Shown here: positions 1 through 6,882 of the stretch, in pieces | Layout of the letters: each line of letters opens with the position of its first letter | Position numbering within the stretch: the first letter of the stretch is position 1 | Assembly: GCA_903938205.1 (NCBI GenBank) | Contig: CAJACJ010000055.1 | Location: 1 to 18,372 of the forward strand | From: an uncultured bacterium | GTDB taxonomy: Bacteria; Planctomycetota; Phycisphaerae; Phycisphaerales; SM1A02 | Length of the DNA stretch: 18,372 nucleotides | Direction: 5' to 3' | Notes under the pieces: generated by a model | The model's input: the letters and a program-made list of their open reading frames with translations, nothing else | Databases searched by the model: none | Told to the model about the DNA's origin: nothing | Position numbers and translations under genes: made by a program

Positions 1-530
1 GGCGGTGTGGCCGCCATTCTGCGCGCCTCATTCACGCTGGCGGCAATGGTGACGCCGCGTGTCAGACCCGCCAAGAATGTTTTGTCCAAGGAATGCACAT
101 CAAGTTGAGAAAGTTTGGCGGACTTCTTGGTGGCCTTGCCGTCGAAGTGGTCAAAGCGCCACGCGGCTAGCGCAATTCCTTCCGCAAGACTTTGGCCAAG
201 GGCGTCAAGCGATGTTGCGCGCTTGTCCACTTGCGCGGATGGTTCAACATCAATGGCGGTCACTTTCATGCGCGCCAACACTTTCACCAAACGCGCGCCG
301 GCCACGCGCATGCTGTCCAATGAGAATTTTTTCTTGTCGCCCAGGCCAAGCGCCAATATATTTTTTCCAGCGGCAACCACTTCGCCGTTGTCCGCGCGGA
401 AGCCTGGATGCGCAAGCGCAATTTCCATTGCGCCAGCGTGCTTGGAGCCGCGCACCACTTTGTCGCCAGCGAAGACGCAGATCACGGTAACGGGCTTTGT
501 TGCGCGACGAATTTTGATGGTTTGATACAT
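1..530 (-). CDS. pepA: Leucyl aminopeptidase (peptidase family M17), N-terminal part only
   Basis: The frame runs without a stop from ATG at 530 to the window edge, giving 176 residues of a protein that is usually about 500. These match the N-terminal domain of M17 cytosolic aminopeptidases: a stretch with KKFSLDSMRVAGARL, then the family signature NEARRMAATPP at the very edge, just where the catalytic domain begins. The two-metal catalytic residues lie outside the window and cannot be checked. M17 enzymes are cytosolic hexamers that remove N-terminal residues from peptides; the N-terminal domain mediates hexamer contacts. It is divergent from mnmG with a 58-bp gap. TACAAT sits exactly 6 nt before the ATG and there is no Shine-Dalgarno sequence, which fits a leaderless mRNA. 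Family assignment is firm; the symbol is by family. Confidence 0.88.
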   Translation of the reverse strand, partial: MYQTIKIRRATKPVTVICVFAGDKVVRGSKHAGAMEIALAHPGFRADNGEVVAAGKNILALGLGDKKKFSLDSMRVAGARLVKVLARMKVTAIDVEPSAQVDKRATSLDALGQSLAEGIALAAWRFDHFDGKATKKSAKLSQLDVHSLDKTFLAGLTRGVTIAASVNEARRMAATP

Positions 531-536
531 GCGGCG

Positions 537-542
537 ATTGTA
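537..542 (-). promoter_or_regulatory. -10 box of the pepA-like gene
   Basis: On the minus strand TACAAT (5 of 6 to TATAAT) is followed by 6 nt and the ATG at 530. The expected transcription start therefore falls on or next to the start codon. I see no convincing -35 hexamer. Confidence 0.5.
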
Positions 543-576
543 AGCGCCGCAATTTCTTTCGTGCGCAAATGTTCGC

Positions 577-582
577 TAGGCT
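577..582 (+). promoter_or_regulatory. Possible weak -10 box of mnmG
   Basis: TAGGCT fits TANNNT but matches TATAAT at only 3 of 6 positions. It lies 6 nt before the mnmG ATG, the same spacing seen before other genes here. Taken alone it would not be called. Confidence 0.3.
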
Positions 583-588
583 TGTGAA

Positions 589-2544
589 ATGGAATCGTTC
601 GATGTCATTGTGATTGGTGGTGGACACGCTGGCGTTGAAGCCGCGTGCGCCGCCGCGCGCGTTTTGGGCGCGGCCAATCCACAAGCCAATCAAACAAATG
701 CGCGCGTGCTTTTGATCACCATGGATCCAACCCGCATTGGCGCCATGAGTTGCAATCCGGCGATTGGCGGTCTTGCCAAGGGACAAATGGTGCGCGAAAT
801 TGACGCGCTTGGCGGAGTCATGGCGGAGGCAACCGATCATGCGGGAATTCAATTTCGCGTGCTCAATGCTTCCAAGGGTCCAGCGGTGTGGGGTCCGCGC
901 GCGCAGTGCGATAAGCACGCGTATCCCGCTGAAGTGCAGCGCATTGTGGCGCGCGCTGGCGTGCGTGTGTGGGCGGGAACCGTGGATAAAATTCAAACAC
1001 GTGATGGCGTGTGCGTTGGCGTCACGCTTGCGACTGGCGCGCGCAAATTTATTGTGGATCAAACATTGCTTGCCGCCAATGAAACAAACGCCCAACAAGC
1101 GCGGCCCATTTTTGTGGCGGATGAACATTCTTCCGCATCGCATGGCACCGTTGATATTTCCGCCAAGAGCGTGGTGTTGACCACCGGCACATTTATGCGC
1201 GCGCTCATGCACACCGGCGAAACCAAGACCGCTGGCGGCCGTGTTGGCGAAGGCAGCGCCGTAGGAATTTCCGCGGCGCTCACTTCAATGGGCTTTGAAC
1301 TTGGCCGCTTGAAAACCGGTACGCCGCCTCGGCTAGCAAAAGAAACTCTTGACTGGGACAACTTGAAGCCGCAGTGGGGCGATGAAGTTCCGCAGATGTT
1401 CAGTGACATGACCAGCGAAGTCGCTTTCCCAAAATTGCCCCAAGTGGAGTGTCGTCAAACGGAAACCAGCGCCTCCATTCACGATTTAGTGCGCGCCAAT
1501 TTGCATCGCGCACCTATGTATGCCGGCGAAATGGAGGCTGAATGCGGTCCGCGCTATTGCCCAAGCCTAGAGGACAAAGTGGTGCGCTTCGCCGAACGTG
1601 ATCATCACGGCGTGTTCTTGGAGCCTGAATGTTTGTTCACCAACGAAATTTATTGCAACGGCATTTCAACAAGTTTGCCCGCCGAAGTGCAAGATGGAAT
1701 TGTGAAGGGCATGCGCGGTTGCGAGCACGCCACCATTTTGCGCTATGGCTACGCCGTGGAGTACGACATGGTGTGGCCGCATCAACTGGATGCCACGGCT
1801 GAAACAAAATTAGTGCCAGGACTTTTTCTTGCGGGACAAATCAACGGCACAAGTGGCTATGAAGAAGCCGCCGCGCAAGGTTTGGTCGCGGGATTGAACG
1901 CCGCGCGCCGCGCGCTTGGTCTGGAAGCGGTTCGCCTTGGTCGTGATGAGGCGTACCTTGGAGTGTTGCTGGATGATTTAGTTGTGCGAACTCCGCGCGA
2001 GCCGTATCGAATGTTCACCAGCCGCGCTGAGCATCGGCTTTCGTTGCGCGCCGACAACGCCGATCAACGATTGACAGCGAGGGGGCGTGAGCTTGGTCTT
2101 GTTGGAGATGCGCAGTGGGGCGCGTATCAACTTCGCCGGCGATCCATAGAGGACATTCGCGCAGCGCTTGCCAAGGGAAAAATCAACGGCGTTCGCGCCA
2201 ATGAATGGGCGCGTCGGCCGGAAGCCACGTTGCAAGAACTTGCCAGTGTGTGCGCCGCTGGCGTTGACACGAAATTGCTGGCGCGGGTCTCCACGGATTT
2301 GCGTTACTCGGGGTATTTGGCGCATCAACGAACCGACATTCGCCGTCAAAAAGAAAGCGAAAACGTGCCAATTCCTCGTGAATTTGATGTCATGCAAGTG
2401 CGCGGTTTGCGCGGCGAGGCCGCGGAAGTGATACAGCGCCATCGTCCAGCCACTCTTGGCCAAGCTGGTCGCCTTGCGGGCGTGAATCCCGCGGATGTCA
2501 CCCTTGTCGCGCTCGCTTTGCGCCGCCACGGTACTCTTGCCTGA
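589..2544 (+). CDS. mnmG: tRNA uridine-5-carboxymethylaminomethyl(34) synthesis enzyme MnmG (GidA)
   Basis: MnmG works with MnmE to install cmnm5/nm5 groups on wobble uridine 34 of tRNAs ending codons in A or G, using FAD, NADH and a folate one-carbon donor. Seen here: the FAD-binding N-terminus IVIGGGHAGVEAACAAAR (residues 7-24), MSCNPAIGG with Cys55, GTPPRL near 244, GPRYCPSLEDK with Cys324, GQINGTSGYEEAAAQG in the second FAD region, and the C-terminal helical domain after about 550. Cys55 and Cys324 correspond to the catalytic cysteines 47 and 277 of E. coli. At 651 residues it is longer than the usual 620-630. The extra length is two hydrophilic inserts, roughly residues 27-38 and 153-190. 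No mnmE or rsmG neighbour is visible. Function is very secure. Confidence 0.97.
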   Translation: MESFDVIVIGGGHAGVEAACAAARVLGAANPQANQTNARVLLITMDPTRIGAMSCNPAIGGLAKGQMVREIDALGGVMAEATDHAGIQFRVLNASKGPAVWGPRAQCDKHAYPAEVQRIVARAGVRVWAGTVDKIQTRDGVCVGVTLATGARKFIVDQTLLAANETNAQQARPIFVADEHSSASHGTVDISAKSVVLTTGTFMRALMHTGETKTAGGRVGEGSAVGISAALTSMGFELGRLKTGTPPRLAKETLDWDNLKPQWGDEVPQMFSDMTSEVAFPKLPQVECRQTETSASIHDLVRANLHRAPMYAGEMEAECGPRYCPSLEDKVVRFAERDHHGVFLEPECLFTNEIYCNGISTSLPAEVQDGIVKGMRGCEHATILRYGYAVEYDMVWPHQLDATAETKLVPGLFLAGQINGTSGYEEAAAQGLVAGLNAARRALGLEAVRLGRDEAYLGVLLDDLVVRTPREPYRMFTSRAEHRLSLRADNADQRLTARGRELGLVGDAQWGAYQLRRRSIEDIRAALAKGKINGVRANEWARRPEATLQELASVCAAGVDTKLLARVSTDLRYSGYLAHQRTDIRRQKESENVPIPREFDVMQVRGLRGEAAEVIQRHRPATLGQAGRLAGVNPADVTLVALALRRHGTLA

Positions 2545-2620
2545 CCAAATTACTGAGGCAACTCACTGATTGAGTGACTTGGCTCATTGCATTCACTTCA
2601 CTTTCACTGGGTTACTTTTC

Positions 2621-2693
2621 GCCACCTTAGCTCAATTGGTAGAGCACTTGATTTGTAATCATGAGGTTGTCGGTTCGATTCCGATAGGTGGCT
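2621..2693 (+). tRNA. tRNA-Thr, anticodon UGU
   Basis: All four cloverleaf arms can be drawn. The acceptor GCCACCT pairs fully with AGGTGGC (2686-2692), followed by discriminator T. The D stem is GCTC/GAGC. The anticodon loop is TTTGTAA (2652-2658) with anticodon TGT at 2654-2656. The T arm is GTCGG-TTCGATT-CCGAT. CCA is not encoded. The anticodon stem CTTGA/TCATG has a T-T mismatch at 2648/2662 (positions 28:42), although everything else pairs. A run of eight T follows at 2702-2709 and may help end transcription, but no hairpin stands directly before it. The gene lies between mnmG and the HD-GYP gene, with no other tRNA nearby. Confidence 0.93.
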
Positions 2694-2809
2694 TTGCTGA
2701 ATTTTTTTTCGGAACATGTTGGTAACGAATGTGACTTACTCAGTAGTGAACTTCCATTCATTTCATTCTTGAAATTCCATTTCTTACAACCTTTCACCCA
2801 ACACAATTC

Positions 2810-4888
2810 ATGAGATTCTCAAATACAAGTTTCCGCTTTCGCATAGCCCTTGTCTTGGTCGCGGTTGGTGGACTCAGCGCGTTGTTGATGGGGATTTTTG
2901 GTTTCCGAATCATGCGCAAGGAATTGGAAAAAGCTGCCATTGGTTGGGCGCAAGATGTCGCGTGCGCGCTGGTGGATGTGTTAGAGCGCGACGGAATTAC
3001 AGTTGAAAAGTTGCAAACAAAACCTGATTTACTTCACCAATTAAAAGAAGATTTGGAGCACGCTGACAGGGACATGGGTGAAACCCCAAGCATTTGGTCA
3101 AACTTAGTCATTGCGGTTCCTGAAGGCGATCAGTGGCGCATCATCGCGCGGCAGGATCCCAAAGGCTCCAACTATCTCGCGATTGACGATTCCAAGATTG
3201 TCGGTGAATTGAAACTGAACACATACGCATCCAGTGGATCGCTTCTTTCTGTGGAGCCACTGGACTCCAACACTCCGCCCATTTCACTGCATCAACGCAG
3301 CGCGGGTTGGTATAAAACATCGAACAAAACCATGCTTGGCGCCATTGAACCACTTGCCGACCACAAAGGCTTGCTCTTTCTTGGCGCGCAAAAAGAAATT
3401 GTCGACGCCGTGTTGTTTGATATTTTACAAATCACACTGAGTGCGTTTGGCCTGGTGGCTTTGCTTTGCGTATTGCTGTCGTGGCCAATTTCTAAGCAGC
3501 TTGTTCGGCCAATTCGGGACATTGGTGAATTTGCCGCGGCACTTGACGCGGGTAAATTTGATCATCGTTTGCAGTTACGCGGTCCACCGGAGATTCAAAA
3601 TGTATTCAAGGAATTGAATAAGTTCGCTAAGAATTTGGGGCAGCGGGACGCAATCATGCGTCGCAACAAGCAGTTGAGTGAGAATTTAAACTTGCAGCAG
3701 TCGCGCGTGAATGCAATCAATGAGCTTGAATTCAATTTCAACCAAATCATTGATTTTGATGTGCAAATGGGTCGGGTTTTGTTGACTGTTCCGCAACTCA
3801 TTCACGCGCCAATGTGCTGCGTCTTTTTGCCAGATGGCGCGGATTTTGTGTTGTCCTACGCAACGCGCCCTGAAGAAGCCAAGGAAGCGGGCACATCATT
3901 CATTGGCTACATCACCCAACGCACGGGCCTGTTGGCGCAAGCGATTGAAGCGAATGAGCACACAACGATCAGCGTTGAAAAATTAAACTCCGCGCACGGA
4001 TCACTAGTAGAAGCCGCGGGAATTGTCGGCGCGGCGGCGGCGGCCATCGCCATGAAATCTGGATCAGGTGAAACGCTGGGTGTACTTTTTGTTGCGCGGC
4101 AACCCAATACAACACATGCAAGTTTCACTGAACAAGAACTCACAGACTTGCGGCATATCGCAACCTTAATTTCCACGGCGCTGGAACGGCGCGCGTTAAA
4201 AGAAAAAATGATGTGGAGCAAGGTTCGTATGGCGGAATCGCGCGATCCAAGCGAGACCGGTCCGCATGTAAATCGCGTGTCCGTAACGGCCGTTGAAATT
4301 TTTGACGGATGGGCGAAGCGCCGCGGAATGCGCCAGGAAGATTCCCAGTTTTCCCGCGAAACTTTGCGCATGGCGGCCATTCTTCATGACGTGGGCAAGA
4401 TTGGTATCAGTGATTTAATACTGAAAAAGCCTGGAAAATTGACTCAAGAGGAATACGAAATCATGAAGCACCACTCGGTGCTTGGCGTGCCCCATTTACC
4501 TGGGAATGACAGTGAAGACGCTCGCGAAGTGGCCATGCATCACCATGAGCGGTGGGACGGGCGCGGATATCCCGGCGCGGTGAGTATTGAAAATTTGTCC
4601 AGCGACGATCAAAGTTTGCTGCAAATGCAGTTGCCAAGCACCGGCATGAAGGGCGACGACATTCCGTTGTTCGCGCGCATGGTCGCTATTGCCGATGTGT
4701 TTGACGCGCTCTCAAGTCACCGCGCGTACAAAGAGGCGTGGGCGCCAGAGCGTGTTGAGCAAGAGATGCGCAAAGAAAGTGGCAAGGCCTTTGATCCAGA
4801 GTTGATTGAAATTTTCTTTGAACGACTTGATCGCATTCGCGCGGCGCGTGCGCGTTACCCAGAGCAAATCGCCAAGCCACAAGCGTGA
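2810..4888 (+). CDS. Membrane sensor with HAMP, GAF and HD-GYP domains; likely c-di-GMP phosphodiesterase
   Basis: This 692-residue protein has a membrane segment at about 11-33, an extracytoplasmic stretch to about 200, a second membrane segment at about 204-227, a HAMP linker (about 225-280, with WPISKQLVRPIRDI), a GAF-like region (about 300-460) and a C-terminal HD-GYP domain. The HD-GYP motifs are intact: TGPHVNRV, HDVGKIG with H526/D527, KHHSVLG, HHERWDGRGYP with GYP at 586-588, and IADVFDALSSHRAY. The family hydrolyses cyclic di-GMP, so the protein probably couples an outside or small-molecule signal to c-di-GMP loss; the ligand is unknown. No Shine-Dalgarno sequence or clear -10 box precedes the ATG at 2810, unlike most lead genes here. 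Its TGA stop lies inside the first unit of a 36-bp tandem repeat. Confidence 0.92.
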   Translation: MRFSNTSFRFRIALVLVAVGGLSALLMGIFGFRIMRKELEKAAIGWAQDVACALVDVLERDGITVEKLQTKPDLLHQLKEDLEHADRDMGETPSIWSNLVIAVPEGDQWRIIARQDPKGSNYLAIDDSKIVGELKLNTYASSGSLLSVEPLDSNTPPISLHQRSAGWYKTSNKTMLGAIEPLADHKGLLFLGAQKEIVDAVLFDILQITLSAFGLVALLCVLLSWPISKQLVRPIRDIGEFAAALDAGKFDHRLQLRGPPEIQNVFKELNKFAKNLGQRDAIMRRNKQLSENLNLQQSRVNAINELEFNFNQIIDFDVQMGRVLLTVPQLIHAPMCCVFLPDGADFVLSYATRPEEAKEAGTSFIGYITQRTGLLAQAIEANEHTTISVEKLNSAHGSLVEAAGIVGAAAAAIAMKSGSGETLGVLFVARQPNTTHASFTEQELTDLRHIATLISTALERRALKEKMMWSKVRMAESRDPSETGPHVNRVSVTAVEIFDGWAKRRGMRQEDSQFSRETLRMAAILHDVGKIGISDLILKKPGKLTQEEYEIMKHHSVLGVPHLPGNDSEDAREVAMHHHERWDGRGYPGAVSIENLSSDDQSLLQMQLPSTGMKGDDIPLFARMVAIADVFDALSSHRAYKEAWAPERVEQEMRKESGKAFDPELIEIFFERLDRIRAARARYPEQIAKPQA

Positions 4889-5000
4889 TGAGTGCCAACT
4901 TACGCCGCTAATCCACAAGCGAGATGAGTGCGAACTGGTGTCGAAAATCCACAAGCGAGATGAGTGCCAACTTACGCCGCTAATCCACAAGCGAGATGAG
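4875..5000 (+). repeat. 36-bp direct tandem repeat, 3.5 units, overlapping the end of the HD-GYP gene
   Basis: The units are 4875-4910, 4911-4946, 4947-4982 and a half unit at 4983-5000. The constant part begins CCACAAGCGAGATGAGTG; unit 1 has T for A in GCGAGATG. The last ten bases alternate: units 1 and 3 end TACGCCGCTA, unit 2 ends GGTGTCGAAA. Units are directly adjacent, with no spacers. The period is divisible by three, so each frame gives a 12-residue repeat, for example IHKRDECQLTPL on plus. The array starts within the last codons of the HD-GYP gene, whose TGA (4886-4888) is part of unit 1, and ends 94 bp before the patatin-like gene. I see no other copy in this window. Confidence 0.93.
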
Positions 5001-5082
5001 CGGAAGTTCCTGCGCACAAACCCACTCTTTAGCTCAGAGTCTTTGCAACAGGGAACTTCTTGCCAATTCCATTATTCGACAT

Positions 5083-5088
5083 TATCTT
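5083..5088 (+). promoter_or_regulatory. -10 box of the patatin-like gene
   Basis: TATCTT (5 of 6 to TATAAT as a TANNNT box with one further match uncertain at the fourth base) stands 6 nt before ATG 5095. There is no Shine-Dalgarno sequence. It supports the start at 5095 over the longer frame from 4996, whose first 33 codons would run through the end of the repeat array. Confidence 0.45.
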
Positions 5089-5094
5089 CCCGTA

Positions 5095-6312
5095 ATGAAA
5101 TCTTTAAAGAAAATCCGTGGTTCAATATCTTTGCAAATGTGCATGCTGTTCATTGGAACGACTTTCGTGTGTGGCGCCTGCGCGCGGCAACGACCCATTG
5201 AGACCGCCGACGTGTTGACGGCGCGGCGCGACGCGGATGCCGCGAAAGTGCAAATGGTCACCAAGAAACTAATCGTTGATTTGGTGGAGCATGTTGCGGC
5301 CAAGCAAAAAGATTTCGCCGATGGCAAAAGTAAAATTCCGGTCACGCTTGATGTGCTGGTGGTTTCTGGCGGTGGTGATTGGGGCGCGTTTGGCGCGGGA
5401 TATCTCAAGGGTTGGAACACGCTTCCTGCGGGACCGATGTCCATGCCAAAGTTTGATGTGGTCAGCGGCGTGAGTACCGGCGCGTTGATTGCGCCATTTG
5501 TATTTGTGGGCACGACTGAAAGCATTGATCAGGTTGTCAGCTTTTATAGAAATCCACAGCCAGACATGGTGAAGACCCGCGGCTTGTTGTACTTTCTTCC
5601 AGCCAATGAATCATTCGCGGAAGTGCCTGGTTTAGAGCGCGAATTGCGCGACGCGATCACTCCACAAATGGTGGCGGCCATGGCCAAAGAGGCGCAAGCT
5701 GGCCGCGTGTTGGCCGTCAACACAACAGATTTAGATATGGGGCAACCGCGTGCGTTCGCGGTTTCAGAAGAGGCCATTCGCGCCAACAAAAGCGGCGACT
5801 ACGAAACGCTGAATCGAATGCTTCTTGCTTCAAGCGGAATTCCCGGCGCGTTTCCACCACGCGAAATCAATGGCAGCTTGTATTGCGACGGCGGCGTGGT
5901 GGGCAATGTCATGTACGGCGCGCGCATGAAGCGCGAGGATTCATTCGGCGTGACATGGAAGCGCTTGCATCCTGATTTGCCAATTCCCACCACGCGCTAC
6001 TGGGTCATTCTGAATAATCAATTCAACGCGGTGCCGCAAACCGTTCAGCCAACGTGGCCGGCCATCATTGGCCGAAGCGTTGAAGTTGGAATTCGCGCCG
6101 CCACCATTGTTGGACTGCGCCATTTGGTGGCGCACGCGGAGTTGACCACGTTGCGCGGTGAAGGCAAATGCGAGGTTCATCTTGTCGCCATTCCTGATTC
6201 GTGGCGCCCGCCACAAGAAGGCATATTCATTAAGGAAACCATGGAAAACCTGGCTGATTTAGGCGAGAAAATGGGTAAGGACCCAGCCTCATGGATGTCT
6301 GAAGTTCCTTAA
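5095..6312 (+). CDS. Patatin-like phospholipase, exported or membrane-anchored
   Basis: This 405-residue protein shows the patatin set in order: oxyanion loop SGGGDWGAFGAG (residues 91-102), nucleophile elbow GVSTG with Ser127, and the catalytic Asp in CDGGVVGN at Asp265. Patatins use a Ser-Asp dyad to hydrolyse acyl esters of lipids. The N-terminus (KSLKKIRGS, then a hydrophobic stretch to about residue 29, with Cys26 and Cys29) looks like a signal sequence. It might be a lipoprotein, but neither cysteine sits in a clean lipobox. The oxyanion loop has DWG in place of the common R/K-G. The start is chosen at 5095 because the signal sequence begins there and a -10 box lies 6 nt upstream; the frame is open back to an ATG at 4996. 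Its substrate is unknown. Confidence 0.88.
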   Translation: MKSLKKIRGSISLQMCMLFIGTTFVCGACARQRPIETADVLTARRDADAAKVQMVTKKLIVDLVEHVAAKQKDFADGKSKIPVTLDVLVVSGGGDWGAFGAGYLKGWNTLPAGPMSMPKFDVVSGVSTGALIAPFVFVGTTESIDQVVSFYRNPQPDMVKTRGLLYFLPANESFAEVPGLERELRDAITPQMVAAMAKEAQAGRVLAVNTTDLDMGQPRAFAVSEEAIRANKSGDYETLNRMLLASSGIPGAFPPREINGSLYCDGGVVGNVMYGARMKREDSFGVTWKRLHPDLPIPTTRYWVILNNQFNAVPQTVQPTWPAIIGRSVEVGIRAATIVGLRHLVAHAELTTLRGEGKCEVHLVAIPDSWRPPQEGIFIKETMENLADLGEKMGKDPASWMSEVP

Positions 6313-6350
6313 TGGCTGGCAATTGGTTTTTGAAAAATACGCGCTTACAT

Positions 6351-6374
6351 GCTTCGGTAAACGCTTCAGTAAAC
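6351..6374 (+). repeat. 12-bp tandem duplication upstream of the GNAT gene
   Basis: GCTTCGGTAAAC (6351-6362) is followed directly by GCTTCAGTAAAC (6363-6374), 11 of 12 identical. It lies in the 113-bp gap between the patatin-like and GNAT genes, about 40 bp before the putative -10 box. It could be a binding site or just a small slippage duplication. Confidence 0.7.
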
Positions 6375-6413
6375 GCCAATGCGTTGCTGCATGAATCACG
6401 GCGCAAACATTGG

Positions 6414-6419
6414 TAAGTT
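6414..6419 (+). promoter_or_regulatory. -10 box of the GNAT gene
   Basis: TAAGTT fits TANNNT and is followed by GGCGCC (6 nt) and ATG 6426. No Shine-Dalgarno sequence is present, so a leaderless transcript is likely. Confidence 0.4.
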
Positions 6420-6425
6420 GGCGCC

Positions 6426-6875
6426 ATGATCAATGCAAGTCCTTATGTCTTTCGCTGGCTTGAATCGGACCAGGACATTGACAGCGCATTTGATCTTATG
6501 CATGAACTACGCCAAGAATTAACGCGTGACACATTTGTGTTGATGGTGCGCGCCATTGCATCCACCAATGGCTACCGACTTGTTGGCGGGTTTTTCGATG
6601 CAAAATTAATTTCACTCGCAGGTGTTCATCACAACCACGGCTTGTCACGCGGCTCGCATTTGCGCGTGGATGATTTGGTGGTGACCAAGCCACTGCGCGG
6701 CGGCGGGGCGGGCCGCGCCATGTTGCAATTTTTAGCGCGCGAGGCCAAGCGTCTTGGCATTCCAGCGCTGTTGCTTGACGCGCGCGATGAGGCGAAGCCA
6801 TTTTATTCCAAGCTTGGGTTTGAATATCGCCACTCCACTCCGTGCGCCGTGCTTGTGGATCAACTGTTGGCGTAA
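6426..6875 (+). CDS. GNAT family N-acetyltransferase
   Basis: A compact 149-residue protein, the size of a single GNAT domain. The acetyl-CoA binding motif A is clear: DDLVVTKPLRGGGAGRAML (82-100), with the R-G-G-G-A-G pyrophosphate loop after the beta4 strand. Motif B follows in LLLDARDEAKPFYSKLGFEYR (116-135), ending in the usual F-Y-x-K-L-G-F. GNAT enzymes move an acetyl group from acetyl-CoA to an amine on a small molecule or protein. The sequence does not show which substrate is used, and the neighbours do not help. It converges with arnT, leaving only 7 bp between the two stops and no room for a separate terminator. Confidence 0.88.
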   Translation: MINASPYVFRWLESDQDIDSAFDLMHELRQELTRDTFVLMVRAIASTNGYRLVGGFFDAKLISLAGVHHNHGLSRGSHLRVDDLVVTKPLRGGGAGRAMLQFLAREAKRLGIPALLLDARDEAKPFYSKLGFEYRHSTPCAVLVDQLLA

Positions 6876-6882
6876 CCGCGCG

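Noticed and set aside
531..588. Replication origin next to mnmG
   Set aside because: mnmG often lies near oriC, but no DnaA-box cluster, AT-rich stretch, dnaA, parA or rsmG is seen here.
250..1212. Long open frame on minus across the pepA start and mnmG
   Set aside because: It lies antisense to two clear conserved genes, has no family features, and results from the GC-rich codon pattern.
2545..2620. Rho-independent terminator after mnmG
   Set aside because: Only a weak TCACT/AGTGA stem is present and there is no T run after it.
4875..5000. CRISPR array
   Set aside because: Units abut with no unique 30-40 bp spacers, the tail sequence recurs, and no cas gene is near.
4806..5201. Frame encoding repeated IHKRDECQLTPL units
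   Set aside because: The periodic peptide is a by-product of a 36-bp repeat; the first part overlaps the HD-GYP gene and there is no start signal.
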